A DNA stretch of 64,000 bases from Novibacillus thermophilus (GCF_002005165.1 NZ_CP019699.1:1240001-1304000); one strand, 5' to 3'; shown: positions 27,530-36,093, numbered from the stretch's first letter. The notes: generated by a model from the letters alone, not told the origin. Made by a program: numbers and translations.

Positions 27530-27622
27530 ATGAAAAAGAACAACAAAGGGATGTGGATCGTCGTTGCACTATTTGTGCTGCTCGTTGCCGGACTCGTGAT
27601 CAACTTCGTATATGGAAATTAA
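27530..27622 (+). CDS. 30-residue single-helix membrane peptide
   Basis: A short frame of 30 codons encodes MKKNNKGMW followed by one strongly hydrophobic helix (IVVALFVLLVAGLVINFVYG). The site GGGGAGAGATGGGAG lies just upstream of the ATG. The basic N-terminus and single helix suggest a membrane-anchored micropeptide with its N-terminus inside. I do not recognise a family. Spore formers make several such peptides, but no specific role can be argued. Confidence 0.55.
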   Translation: MKKNNKGMWIVVALFVLLVAGLVINFVYGN

Positions 27623-27751
27623 AAAAAGTTGTCATGACTTGTTTCATGCGCTGCCATTGTTTGTGATAAAATAAAAGTAGGTGTGAAACTAACCTAAAGA
27701 TCGATCGTATACAAACATAAAAAGGTAGAAGGGGAGGACTGTTTTTCTGCG

Positions 27752-28432
27752 ATGATGGGACTTTTGCTGTTGCTGACGTTTGCCTGCTTTGGGCTCACCA
27801 TTTGGGCTCAATTTAAGGTCAAGGGAAATTACAACCAATGGTCGAAAGTAGCAGCTTCCTCTGGGTTGACCGGTGCGGAAGTAGCGCGGCAAATTTTGGA
27901 CCAGAACGGGCTGTACGACGTGGCAGTTGAGCCGGTGCGCGGGGTTTTATCCGATCACTACGATCCGATTAAACGGGTGGTCAGACTCTCGGAAAACAAC
28001 TACTACGGGAGTTCCATTGCTGCCGTTTCCGTCGCCGCTCACGAGGTCGGGCACGCCATTCAGCACAAGGAGCAGTACAGCATGCTCGTCCTGCGCCACC
28101 GCATGTTCCCCGTCGTGAACTTAACGTCCGGGATTGCCCCGTTCTTGCTTTTAGCCGGTCTCTTTTTGGGGTTTTTAGAACTGTTTGGACTTGGCGTACT
28201 GTTTTACGCCGGGGCCGTGGCGTTTCAGCTTGTGACACTGCCTGTCGAATTTAATGCCAGCAGTCGAGCGAAAGACATTCTGCTCAAAAACGGCTTTATC
28301 CGCAACCAGGAGGAGCGCGGGGTGAACAAAGTGTTGGGCGCTGCCGCCTTCACGTACGTCGCTTCTACACTGTTGGCACTTGTAGAACTGCTTCGGTTTG
28401 TGCTCTTGTTCGTCGCTGCCACAAGAGAATAA
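27752..28432 (+). CDS. YugP-type membrane zinc metallopeptidase
   Basis: A 226-residue protein. An N-terminal helix is followed by a cytosolic or loop region with the zincin motif AAHEVGHAIQH (HExxH plus the later Glu region VEFNASSRA), then two or three helices. This is the YugP family, membrane proteases of unknown target found widely in Firmicutes. GGGGAGG lies 13 bases before the ATG pair. A terminator follows directly. Confidence 0.88.
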   Translation: MMGLLLLLTFACFGLTIWAQFKVKGNYNQWSKVAASSGLTGAEVARQILDQNGLYDVAVEPVRGVLSDHYDPIKRVVRLSENNYYGSSIAAVSVAAHEVGHAIQHKEQYSMLVLRHRMFPVVNLTSGIAPFLLLAGLFLGFLELFGLGVLFYAGAVAFQLVTLPVEFNASSRAKDILLKNGFIRNQEERGVNKVLGAAAFTYVASTLLALVELLRFVLLFVAATRE

Positions 28433-28452
28433 TAGTCGATCGGTTCGTTCGG

Positions 28453-28475
28453 CTCCCGCTTCGGCGGGAGTTTTT
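28453..28475 (+). terminator. Rho-independent terminator after yugP-like gene
   Basis: CTCCCGC (28453-28459), a TTCG tetraloop and GCGGGAG (28464-28470) are followed by TTTTT. Confidence 0.93.
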
Positions 28476-28537
28476 GTGTATAATTCCTCCTTTTTCGCTC
28501 ACACTATCAGTGTAACCCGTATAAAGGAGGAATTAGC

Positions 28538-29179
28538 ATGCCAATGCGGCAAATCCGATGGCTTCGTTTGGCGATGGTATCCGTACTCGTGATCGCGCTC
28601 ATGGCAGGGTGTGCGGCCCAAGAGCGGCCGGACGATGACAATCTCAACAACCCCGATCAGACAAGGGCCCCTGGCGACATCGGGAATAATATGGGGGACC
28701 GGAATAACGGTTGGATGGGCAACGGCAACCGAGACACGGGGGACAACGGTTTCGCGGACAATGACAGAAACCGAAACATTGGCGGCAACCGATCCGGGAT
28801 GAATGATAACGGAACTCAGAATAATGCCGGCGGCGGAGTCGAAGGTAACATGCGCCTAGCTGATGACGTTGCAGACAGACTGACGAACATGCGTGAGATT
28901 GATGCCGCGACGGTTTTGTTGACGGACGACAATGCGTTTGTAGCCGTAGATCTTCCGGGAGACCAAGAAGGCCGGGTCACAAACGACTTGAAAGAACGCA
29001 TTTCGGATGAAGTGCGCCATCTCGACCGGGATATTGCGAATGTGTACGTTTCCGCAGATCCAGACTTTTTTGACAGGGTGAACGGATACGCACGGGATAT
29101 TCGCAACGGACAGCCGGTCGACGGCATGATGGATGAGATCAACGAGACGATTCGGCGTGTTTTCCCGACAGCTCATTGA
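28538..29179 (+). CDS. YhcN/YlaJ family sporulation lipoprotein
   Basis: A 213-residue lipoprotein (lipobox LMAGC). It has a long low-complexity linker rich in Asn, Gly and Asp (residues ~30-105), then the YhcN/YlaJ domain with DAATVLLTDDNAFVAVDLPG, VRHLDRDIANVYVSADPDFF and a C-terminal RNGQPVDGMMDEINE. Homologues are spore membrane or coat-associated lipoproteins that affect germination and outgrowth. AAGGAGG precedes the ATG, and terminators bracket the gene, so it is monocistronic. Confidence 0.88.
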   Translation: MPMRQIRWLRLAMVSVLVIALMAGCAAQERPDDDNLNNPDQTRAPGDIGNNMGDRNNGWMGNGNRDTGDNGFADNDRNRNIGGNRSGMNDNGTQNNAGGGVEGNMRLADDVADRLTNMREIDAATVLLTDDNAFVAVDLPGDQEGRVTNDLKERISDEVRHLDRDIANVYVSADPDFFDRVNGYARDIRNGQPVDGMMDEINETIRRVFPTAH

Positions 29180-29201
29180 TTTAGGAAAAGCACACCAATA
29201 C

Positions 29202-29225
29202 GGGGCTCGAAAGAGCTCCTTTTTT
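29202..29225 (+). terminator. Rho-independent terminator after the YhcN-like gene
   Basis: A 7-bp stem with a GAAA tetraloop (29202-29208 with 29213-29219, one G-U pair) is followed by six T. Confidence 0.92.
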
Positions 29226-29300
29226 ATTTGACTAGACAAAAATACAACCTTGTACGGTATAATAAAGTTTAAAAGGACAAGAGAGGTTAAGGGGGAGAAA

Positions 29301-29555
29301 ATGGAACGATTAACACCACTGGATATATTTAACAAAGATTTTAAATATTCGTTTCGCGGTTACGATGTCGATGAAGTGAACGAGTTTCTGGATTTGGTGA
29401 TTAAGAATTTTGAATACTTAATTGAAGAAAACCGTGAACTGAAAGAACAGTTAAAAACGTTGCGGGAATCTGTCTCTCAAGAGACCGGGCAAGAAGCGTT
29501 ACTGCAGGATATGTTGCGCCGTATTGAACGGCTTGAAGAGAAAGTGCGAGGTTAA
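29301..29555 (+). CDS. gpsB: GpsB-like DivIVA-domain cell division protein
   Basis: An 84-residue protein. The N-terminal DivIVA domain has the lipid-binding and coiled-coil pattern FNKDFKYSFRGYDVDEVNEF and DLVIKNFEYL, then a coiled coil, and the short C-terminal trimerising helix LLQDMLRRIERLEEKVRG, which matches the end of GpsB rather than long DivIVA. GpsB shuttles PBP1 between side wall and septum. AGGGGGAG precedes the ATG, and a TATAAT box sits at 29258-29263. Confidence 0.82.
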   Translation: MERLTPLDIFNKDFKYSFRGYDVDEVNEFLDLVIKNFEYLIEENRELKEQLKTLRESVSQETGQEALLQDMLRRIERLEEKVRG

Positions 29556-29577
29556 CAGTGGGCTAGGGAGTGTGAAC

Positions 29578-29958
29578 ATGTCAGCGTTCAGGCGTTTTTT
29601 TACAGGTGTTACAGATACTGGTGAGCATGTAAAAGAAGAGCATTTGCGCACTCGGTATTACCGAGGTGAACAAAAGAAAGTGTGCCAAGAAGTTGTACAG
29701 TTTGCCAGGGAAGCGACAGATGTCCAGCTTGTACATGTAAACGAAAACCGCGGCGAAGTGATGATGGAATATCGCGATCCGCTCGGATTGAAACACGACA
29801 TCGTCGTGACGGTCTACGCCATTACTCCAGTTCAGTCGGCAGTCGATCTGCATGTCGCTTTGCGCAGCCGCTTTGTAGACTTCGGTTTCAATCCGAAACT
29901 CGTTGCCCGCGTGTATCACTACTTGGATCGTAAACTGACCCCTTTAGAGCGTGCCTGA
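29578..29958 (+). CDS. Uncharacterised cytosolic protein, possibly DUF1499-like
   Basis: A 126-residue soluble protein beginning MSAFRRFF, start chosen at ATG 29578 with GGGAGTG upstream. The C-terminal half (LHVALRSRFVDFGFNPKL) faintly resembles the RSASRVGYSDFGVNR pattern of DUF1499, but the match is too weak for assignment. It follows gpsB by 22 bases and is probably cotranscribed. It is convergent with the DedA-like gene. Confidence 0.5.
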   Translation: MSAFRRFFTGVTDTGEHVKEEHLRTRYYRGEQKKVCQEVVQFAREATDVQLVHVNENRGEVMMEYRDPLGLKHDIVVTVYAITPVQSAVDLHVALRSRFVDFGFNPKLVARVYHYLDRKLTPLERA

Positions 29959-29977
29959 TGAACAAACTGCGAAAGGG

Positions 29978-30589
29978 TCAAACCTGTTTTTTGTTCGATG
30001 ACCATTGACGCGCCTTGTACGAGCGGTATCCAATATATCCGATCATGATGACGATGACGGTAACGATCGTAATCGGACCGAAATAATCGTGAATAAAATC
30101 TTGGGCTTGTTCCCCGAGATAGACAATGATGGCAACTTCCAACATAAATCTGGCTCCACGGGATAGGATGGACCACAAGATTACCTGCCTTAATGTGATA
30201 TTGGCCATACCCGCTGTAATTGTAAACGCTTTGTACGGCAAAGGAGTGAACCCCCCGACCGCGATCGCGGCCCCTCCGTATCTTTCATAGTATTTTTCGA
30301 CTCTTCTTATTTTGTCTTCAGGGAATAATTTGTAGAGGATCGGTCTGCCAGCTTTGAGGCCGATCCACCAACCAAACATAGCGCCTAGCACTGATGTGCC
30401 AGTCGTCAGCATGCCGTACCAAAACGCCAGCTCCGGCCGCGCAATCGCCAGCGGAATGAGCAAGAAATCAGGCGGAACTGGAAAAAAGGAGCTGTCGGCA
30501 AAGGAAACAAACATCAATCCCCACATGCCGTGTTCCAAAAAAAATGCCCCTAAGTCGTCCACGAGTTGGCTTAAGGCTTCCATTCGCAA
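29978..30589 (-). CDS. DedA/VTT-domain membrane protein (YqaA-like)
   Basis: A 203-residue integral membrane protein. It carries the VTT/DedA core: FADSSFFPVPPDFLLIPLA, GAMFGWWIGLKAGRPI and GGFTPLPYKAFTITAGM. VTT proteins are lipid scramblases or transporters acting on polyprenyl or phospholipid carriers. The size and the FFPVPPD motif place it with the YqaA branch. TTG 30589 and ATG 30583 are alternative starts behind GAGGGGAT. Confidence 0.85.
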   Translation of the reverse strand: MRMEALSQLVDDLGAFFLEHGMWGLMFVSFADSSFFPVPPDFLLIPLAIARPELAFWYGMLTTGTSVLGAMFGWWIGLKAGRPILYKLFPEDKIRRVEKYYERYGGAAIAVGGFTPLPYKAFTITAGMANITLRQVILWSILSRGARFMLEVAIIVYLGEQAQDFIHDYFGPITIVTVIVIMIGYIGYRSYKARQWSSNKKQV

Positions 30590-30745
30590 GGCATCCCCTC
30601 AAATCCTCAATGTCTCCATGTTAGCACGATGAAACGTCTTGTACAATTATACATGGAAATCACCTTTTCATTCCTTATAACTTCCAATATACATTCGGCT
30701 TAAATCCTCCATACTAACGGTATACCTGAAAGGGAGGGTTGTGAT

Positions 30746-31309
30746 GTGGCCGAAGAAAACGGAAAGGATACCCGAGACCGAAAGGTGATTCCGTACGAAC
30801 AGGCATTCGGGGCGCAAAACAGCGGCCTGACCGAATCGGACGAAGGGAATCGAGTTCAGGACGAGCTTGATGAAAGTGCATATCTCAACGATTCATATCA
30901 GGGAGAACTGATGCGTGAAGATCCGGCTGAGGAAGAGGAAATCAGTTCACCATTGGGAGCCGCTGAACCCATCGGAAAAAATGACCGCGACCCGGAAGAT
31001 ATCCGGTCTGAGCGGGAAGACGTAGAGGCGGCTGAGGAAATTGCCGATCCGATGCTGCGTAGCGCTGAAGAACCTGCAGACGAAGGGCGCAGTGCTCAAG
31101 GGGATGAAGGGCGTGGATTAGGAATTGCCGGGATTATCCTTTCCTTGGTCAGCATTTTTATTTTGCCTGCCGTTTTAGCTCCGGCAGGGATCATCGTCGG
31201 ATACCTTGCCTTCCGGCAAGGCTCACGTACGACGGGGATATGGGCGATGGTCATTGGCGCTTTTTCGTTGTTAATGGCCTTGTTGGTCTTACCCGCCTAT
31301 TTCAGGTAG
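30746..31309 (+). CDS. Acidic-linker protein with C-terminal DUF4190-like two-helix domain
   Basis: A 187-residue protein. Residues 1-125 are hydrophilic and very acidic (many Glu/Asp, no structure predicted). Residues ~127-187 contain GLGIAGIILSLVSIFIL and a second helix GIWAMVIGAFSLLMALLVLP, the pattern of DUF4190 two-helix domains. The N-terminal part would face the cytosol. The GTG start is preceded by GGGAGGG. Function unknown. Confidence 0.65.
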   Translation: MAEENGKDTRDRKVIPYEQAFGAQNSGLTESDEGNRVQDELDESAYLNDSYQGELMREDPAEEEEISSPLGAAEPIGKNDRDPEDIRSEREDVEAAEEIADPMLRSAEEPADEGRSAQGDEGRGLGIAGIILSLVSIFILPAVLAPAGIIVGYLAFRQGSRTTGIWAMVIGAFSLLMALLVLPAYFR

Positions 31310-31323
31310 TCGATATGTACTGT

Positions 31324-31349
31324 GAAGGCTCCCGTACGCGGGAGCCTTC
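31324..31349 (+). terminator. Terminator-like hairpin after the DUF4190-like gene
   Basis: A perfect 11-bp stem (31324-31334 with 31339-31349) and 4-base loop sit 15 bases after the stop. A T8 run occurs ~17 bases further on, not directly adjacent. Confidence 0.7.
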
Positions 31350-31403
31350 TGTATATAGCGCGTTTTTTTTATTTTCAGAATAAATCGTCTCGTGTTGGGG
31401 GGA

Positions 31404-31432
31404 TTGTAAAGGGAGTGTGTTCTTGCTATAAT
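31404..31432 (+). promoter_or_regulatory. Promoter of tRNA-Gly
   Basis: -35 TTGTAA (31404-31409), a 17-bp spacer and a perfect -10 TATAAT (31427-31432) lie 16 bases before the tRNA. Confidence 0.85.
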
Positions 31433-31448
31433 GCAAGTAGTCCCACGT

Positions 31449-31522
31449 GCGGATGTAGTTCAATGGTAGAACACAAGCTTCCCAAGCTTGAAACGCGGGT
31501 TCGATTCCCGTCATCCGCTCCA
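31449..31522 (+). tRNA. tRNA-Gly (anticodon CCC)
   Basis: Acceptor GCGGATG/CATCCGC, D-arm GTAGTTCAATGGTAGAAC, anticodon stem CAAGC/GCTTG with loop TTCCCAA giving CCC, T-arm GGGTTCGATTCCC and encoded CCA. CCC is the rarer glycine isoacceptor. Confidence 0.97.
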
Positions 31523-31557
31523 ATTTTTAATTTTTATCATGAGAAAACTTCGTTAAA

Positions 31558-31585
31558 AGAGGTCTCGCTCAAGAGATCTCTTTTT
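31558..31585 (+). terminator. Terminator downstream of tRNA-Gly
   Basis: A 9-bp stem (31558-31566 with 31573-31581, one G-U pair) is followed by TTTTT. The ~190 bases from here to the converging acyl-CoA synthetase gene hold nothing I can identify. Confidence 0.85.
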
Positions 31586-31778
31586 CCTTTTGTTTTAAGG
31601 CTTGTCATTGCATCCGTTTGCTGTCAATCACAGAAGGATCTAACCGATCCCGAGCTCTGGCCTATCGTTCCACGTCACCCGGCTTTCTTTCGCCTGCACG
31701 TACGTTGGCGCTACCGAGATAAACCGTTTGAGCGTGTCAGTACGTGATCGGGTCAATCGAACCCTGTGCTCCATGATT

Positions 31779-33734
31779 TCATTTTGTTGTATGACCGAGT
31801 TGGCGGATGGCTTCTACAGCTTGAGGGTTGTCGAGACTGGTTAGGTCCCCGGCACTTTCGCCGAGGTAGGCGGCGCGGATGGCGCGGCGCACGATTTTGG
31901 CATTCCGCGTTTTCGGCAGGTCAGCAACAAAGTGGACGGTTTTCGGACGCAACGCTTTCCCCATACGGTCTGTCACCCACTGGACGAGTTCCTCTCCCAA
32001 GTGTTGCGCCGGTTGACAATCTGGCTGTAAGACAACAAAACAGACGGCCACTTCTCCTTTAATGTCGTCTGGAATACCGACAGTAGCCGCTTCCAGTACC
32101 GCAGGGTGGTCGACGAGCACCGATTCCATTTCGGCTGGACCGAGGCGTTTGCCGGCGATGTTCAACGTGTCGTCAGAACGCCCGGTGATCACCCAGAAGT
32201 CGTTTTCGTCCCGCACGGCCCAATCTCCGTGCACCCACGTCCCTTTCCAGCGACTCCAGTACGTATTTTCGTACCGGGCCGGCTCTTGCCAAAAACCGTT
32301 CGTCATCCCCACCCATGGTTGTTTAATCACTAATTCGCCGACTTCTCCTCGCACAGGCTGGCCTTCAGCGTTGAATACATCAGCGTCCATGCCCGGTAAA
32401 GGGGCGTTAAAACTCGCGGGGGCAATCGGCTTGACGAGCACATTTCCCAAAATACCGCCTGAAATTTCCGTGCCGCCTGAGTAGTTGATGATCGGTATGC
32501 GGTTGTTCCCGACATCACGGAACAGCCAGTGCCACGGTTCGGAATTCCACGGTTCACCTGTCGAGGCGATCGCTTTAAGGGTGGAAAGATCGTGTTTGTG
32601 TGCAAGGTCGGCTCCATGAGGCATCAAGGAGCGGATCAGCGTCGGCGAAACGCCGAGATGTGTCAGGCTGTGGTCCGACGCGAGCTTCCATAGGCGATCG
32701 GGAGTGGGGAAGTTCGGCGTCCCTTCGTAAATGACCATCGTCGCACCGTTGAATAGAGTCGCAAACACGAGGAAAGGCCCCATCATCCATCCCATGTCGG
32801 TCAACCAGCACATGACGTCCCCCGGTTTGACATCCATACCGAATCCGGCATCGAATGCGGACTTGAGGGCGAAGCCGTTATGCGTGTGGACGGCGCCCTT
32901 CGGTTTCCCGGTTGTCCCGGATGTGTAAATAATCATAAAGGGGTCGTCGCCCGATGTCACTTCACATGGACAGTCCGGTTGGCCCGATTCGAGTTCGAGC
33001 CAATCTGTATCGCGTTCAGGGTGCCAGGGAATGTCAAGTTTCAGGTGGCGTACGACGATTAATTTTTGCACGCTGTCCACTCGGTCACACGCTTTTGACG
33101 CCTCCTCTTTCATTCGGACTGGCTTGCCGCGGCGTAGAAAACCGTCTGCCGTCATCAACATGCTCGTTTGGGCATGCTCTAACCGTTTTGCCACAGCGTC
33201 GGCGGGAAACCCGGAAAAGCACGGGATGAATATCGCGCCGATTCTGATGATCGCCAGGATGGCAATGACTGTTTCCGGAATCATCGGCATGTACAGAGCG
33301 ATGCGGTCACCCTTTCGGATGCCGTGCTTTTTCAGTCCGTTTGCCACACGGTTGACGCGTACAGCGATTTCTTCGTACGTGAAGGAACGAACCTTTCCGT
33401 CTTCACCTTCCCACACGACAGCTGGGCGTGTGCGGACTCGCGGGTCTTCCAACCACTTGTCGACCGCGTTGTGGGTGACGTTGAGTTTCCCCCGGACGTA
33501 CCATTTTGGCCACATGTTACCGCGGGAGAGATCGACAACTTTTTCGTACGGCTTGAACCAGCGAATGTCCAGCGCCTTTTCTGCCTCACCCCAAAACCAG
33601 GCGATGTTTTGGACCGACGCTTGAAAAAAGTCGTCGTAATCGTCAAAGCCGAGTTGTGTCATCCATCTGTGCAAACGCGTAGACTGTACGAAGGATTCAG
33701 TCGGGGTCCATACCGCCTTCACCGTGTACGACAC
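31779..33734 (-). CDS. AMP-forming acyl-CoA synthetase (acetyl-/propionyl-CoA synthetase-like)
   Basis: An ANL-superfamily enzyme of ~650 residues. It has an N-terminal ACAS-type region (DDYDDFFQASVQNIAWFW), the P-loop IIYTSGTTGKPKGAVHTH, aromatic motif WLTDMGWMMGP, ADP-binding YSGGTEI, WVHGDWAV and hinge GRSDDTLNIAGKR, and the C-terminal catalytic lysine in KTRNAKIVRR. It activates a short or medium carboxylic acid to acyl-CoA via an acyl-adenylate. AcsA and acetoacetyl-CoA synthetase are related alternatives; the true substrate is not fixed. The frame is open ~30 codons further upstream, but family similarity begins after GTG 33734 (or GTG 33722). Confidence 0.82.
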   Translation of the reverse strand: MSYTVKAVWTPTESFVQSTRLHRWMTQLGFDDYDDFFQASVQNIAWFWGEAEKALDIRWFKPYEKVVDLSRGNMWPKWYVRGKLNVTHNAVDKWLEDPRVRTRPAVVWEGEDGKVRSFTYEEIAVRVNRVANGLKKHGIRKGDRIALYMPMIPETVIAILAIIRIGAIFIPCFSGFPADAVAKRLEHAQTSMLMTADGFLRRGKPVRMKEEASKACDRVDSVQKLIVVRHLKLDIPWHPERDTDWLELESGQPDCPCEVTSGDDPFMIIYTSGTTGKPKGAVHTHNGFALKSAFDAGFGMDVKPGDVMCWLTDMGWMMGPFLVFATLFNGATMVIYEGTPNFPTPDRLWKLASDHSLTHLGVSPTLIRSLMPHGADLAHKHDLSTLKAIASTGEPWNSEPWHWLFRDVGNNRIPIINYSGGTEISGGILGNVLVKPIAPASFNAPLPGMDADVFNAEGQPVRGEVGELVIKQPWVGMTNGFWQEPARYENTYWSRWKGTWVHGDWAVRDENDFWVITGRSDDTLNIAGKRLGPAEMESVLVDHPAVLEAATVGIPDDIKGEVAVCFVVLQPDCQPAQHLGEELVQWVTDRMGKALRPKTVHFVADLPKTRNAKIVRRAIRAAYLGESAGDLTSLDNPQAVEAIRQLGHTTK

Positions 33735-33812
33735 CCTTTCATTCAATCGTAATCGCTTCCAAAAATATTGTACCACACCTCTAGAAAAAAATGGTCCTTT
33801 CGCGAACGTGAA

Positions 33813-33841
33813 TTGTGAAAACGCCAAAACTCATGTATAAT
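33813..33841 (+). promoter_or_regulatory. Promoter of the small CxxC-protein gene
   Basis: -35 TTGTGA (33813-33818), a 17-bp spacer and -10 TATAAT (33836-33841) are located 32 bases ahead of the start codon. Confidence 0.75.
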
Positions 33842-33873
33842 GGACGTCAGTTAGGAGTAAAGGGGTTGTCTTT

Positions 33874-34050
33874 TTGTCTACACGTATCGATATATGTGAT
33901 TATTGTGACGAATTGAAAGAAGTAACCCCTGACGGAATTTCCGGTATTGACGAAAGTGAAGGCACGACCACATTGATTTGTCAAGACTGTCTTGAAAGAA
34001 AAATCGAAGAGTACAAAGCGATGCTTAGCGATTTTGACGAGTCTAAGTAA
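33874..34050 (+). CDS. 58-residue protein with two CxxC pairs
   Basis: A short frame from TTG 33874 (AAAGGGG 8 bases upstream) encodes a 58-residue acidic protein. Two cysteine pairs, CDYC near residue 8 and CQDC near residue 38, could hold one zinc ion as a zinc ribbon, with a helical Lys/Glu-rich tail. It has its own promoter and terminator, so it is a genuine single-gene unit. I do not recognise the family. Confidence 0.72.
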   Translation: MSTRIDICDYCDELKEVTPDGISGIDESEGTTTLICQDCLERKIEEYKAMLSDFDESK

Positions 34051-34076
34051 GACTGGTGGCCACTGTCGCGAATGTG

Positions 34077-34121
34077 GGGGTGTCTGCAGCTGAACTTTCG
34101 GCTGGCAGACAGCCCTTTTTT
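34077..34121 (+). terminator. Rho-independent terminator of the CxxC-protein gene
   Basis: A long stem pairs GGGTGTCTGC-AGC (34078-34090) with GCT-GGCAGACA-CCC (34101-34115) allowing single-base bulges, and is followed by six T. Confidence 0.8.
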
Positions 34122-34298
34122 AGTTTTTAGGACTTTTTTCCGTCTGCTGCCGAGATGTGGAACAGCCGATAATAGGAGCAGGTCCTCAACGGTAAAAAAA
34201 AGAGGACGGAACGTCGATATCAATACGTAAGAAGGTTTATCGGTTTGCACACACCCGTTTGAGACGGTGAAGGTGGTAGAGCAGATAGGAGGATGGAC

Positions 34299-35111
34299 AT
34301 GGATTTAACGACATTCGTAGGACTTATTTTAGGCATTCTCGCACTCCTGATAGGGTTTTTGTTGGAAGGTGGACACATTAGTGCCTTGTTTCAAGTGACG
34401 GCGTTGTTGATTGTCATAGGCGGGACGTTCGGTGCTGTGATCGCGTCGTATCCGTTCAGCGAACTGAAGCGACTGCCAGCTATGACGATGATGGCTTTTC
34501 GCGAACCCGATCTCAATACAAAAGAGACGATTGAACAGCTGGTCGAAATGGCGACAATCGCTCGGCGCGAAGGGGTTCTCGCACTGGAAAGCCACTTGGA
34601 CAATATGGAGGTCGATCCGATGATGAGAGAGGGATTGCAACTCGTGATAGACGGTAGCGACCCTGAACTCATCAAACAAATGCTGGAAATAGAGTTGGAT
34701 TTTTTCGAGAAGCAACATGAGACGGGCGCCAAAATATACGAGACGGCTGGAGGATTCTCGCCCACGATGGGAATCATCGGGACGGTGATGGGGTTGGTCC
34801 ACGTCCTCGGAAACTTGACAGATACCGAGGCGCTCGGTCCCGCCATTGCTGTTGCGTTTATGGCCACGCTGTACGGTGTCGCTTTCGCGAACGTCATTTA
34901 CTTCCCTCTGGCTAATAAACTGAAGTTTCGCAACGCACAAATGGTCACAGTGCGAGAGATGATGGTAGAAGGTATTTTGTCTATTCAAGCGGGGGAGAAC
35001 CCCAAAATGTTGGAAAAAAAGCTGCTGGCCTTTTTAACGCCAGAGGAAAAGGAAACGTTGCTCTCCGGAGAAGAGCGGCAGAGAGGAGTCGCCTATGAGG
35101 AGACGGCGTAG
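34299..35111 (+). CDS. motP: Flagellar stator protein, MotP-like (MotA family)
   Basis: A 270-residue MotA-family protein with four helices. It has the cytoplasmic charged loop, ETAGGFSPTMGIIGTVMGLVHVL (third helix with conserved Pro) and AVAFMATLYGVAFANVIYFPLA. The length (B. subtilis MotP ~272) and the pairing with a MotS-like gene favour the sodium-driven MotPS branch over proton-driven MotAB, but this is not proven. ATG 34299 is well spaced from TAGGAGG; ATG 34293 is too close. It overlaps the next gene by 17 bases. Confidence 0.85.
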   Translation: MDLTTFVGLILGILALLIGFLLEGGHISALFQVTALLIVIGGTFGAVIASYPFSELKRLPAMTMMAFREPDLNTKETIEQLVEMATIARREGVLALESHLDNMEVDPMMREGLQLVIDGSDPELIKQMLEIELDFFEKQHETGAKIYETAGGFSPTMGIIGTVMGLVHVLGNLTDTEALGPAIAVAFMATLYGVAFANVIYFPLANKLKFRNAQMVTVREMMVEGILSIQAGENPKMLEKKLLAFLTPEEKETLLSGEERQRGVAYEETA

Positions 35112-35859
35112 ACGGAGTCATAAGGGAACAGAGAACGTTGACAGGTGGCTTGTCACCTATGCCGATCTGATTACGTTGTTGCTCGCGTTTTTCGTGATGA
35201 TGTACGCCATCAGTCAAGTGGATGCGGCAAAGTTTGAGTCTATTGCCCGGTCGTTGGCGGTTCAATTCACCTCCGATCCATCGATTATCGAGCTGGGGGA
35301 GCGGGCACATATTGCGCCCCACCCTCCTGAAAAAGAGGGATTGGACCTAAGTCAGCTCGACCACAGGGAGTCTGAAGGGGAAAAAGGAGAAGGTGACGGC
35401 AGCAGTAAACGAGACGAGGAATTGGACGCCCTGTATGCTAAAATCAAGCGTTACGTGGTGGAGAATCAGCTTGAGTCGGATATTCAAGTGGTCAACGCAC
35501 GCCGCGGTGTCGAAATTACGTTTGCGGAGCACATTTTATTCGATTTGGGAAGGGCGGAGTTGAAAAAATCGTCCGAACACGTGTTGGAACCGCTAGTCCC
35601 ACTGTTAAATGAATTGACCAATACGATCAGCATCGAGGGACATACGGATGATTTGCCGATTGTGAGCGGTCGCTTTGAATCTAATTGGGAACTCTCGACA
35701 GCGCGTGCTCGCAGCGTATTAAATTTCTTGGAACGTACGGGAATAGATCCTGCCCGGATGGTCATCGTCGGTTACGGAGAGTACCGGCCGGTGAAGCCGA
35801 ACGATTCGGCCGACAACAGGCAGTTGAACAGACGTGTCAATCTTGTCATCTTGAGATAA
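35095..35859 (+). CDS. motS: Flagellar stator protein, MotS-like (MotB family)
   Basis: A 254-residue protein. It has a basic N-terminus, a single helix with the ion-binding Asp in TYADLITLLLAFFVMMYAIS (Asp24), an acidic linker, and a C-terminal OmpA-like peptidoglycan-binding domain (IEGHTDDLPIVSG, FESNWELSTARA, NRRVNLVIL). It anchors the stator to the wall and conducts the driving ion. Presence of Mrp in the same window fits use of sodium. Confidence 0.87.
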   Translation: MRRRRRRSHKGTENVDRWLVTYADLITLLLAFFVMMYAISQVDAAKFESIARSLAVQFTSDPSIIELGERAHIAPHPPEKEGLDLSQLDHRESEGEKGEGDGSSKRDEELDALYAKIKRYVVENQLESDIQVVNARRGVEITFAEHILFDLGRAELKKSSEHVLEPLVPLLNELTNTISIEGHTDDLPIVSGRFESNWELSTARARSVLNFLERTGIDPARMVIVGYGEYRPVKPNDSADNRQLNRRVNLVILR

Positions 35860-35896
35860 GGGAACAGATCTCCGTCGAGGGCTGTTCCCTATTTTT
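35859..35896 (+). terminator. Rho-independent terminator after motPS
   Basis: A 9-bp stem AGGGAACAG/CTGTTCCCT (35859-35867 with 35882-35890) is followed by ATTTTT. The region 35897-36154 beyond it holds only the promoter of the next operon. Confidence 0.88.
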
Positions 35897-36064
35897 GTGC
35901 GGACGACGAGGAGGCGCAAGTTCACTGTGGAGCCACATCTGTCCACGGTAAAGTGGGAACCTGCCAGCCTGTGTGGCTGTCTTGGAGTGAAAGAGCTGTT
36001 CAGTTCCCCTGTGACACGATTGTGGGCCGGGACGGGAGGAGTCTCCCGATCCGGATTCCGTAAA

Positions 36065-36093
36065 TTTACCGGTTGGTCCGATTGTGTTATGAT
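36065..36093 (+). promoter_or_regulatory. Promoter of the cysteine desulfurase-thiI operon
   Basis: -35 TTTACC (36065-36070), 17-bp spacer and -10 TATGAT (36088-36093), 61 bases upstream of the start codon. Confidence 0.65.
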
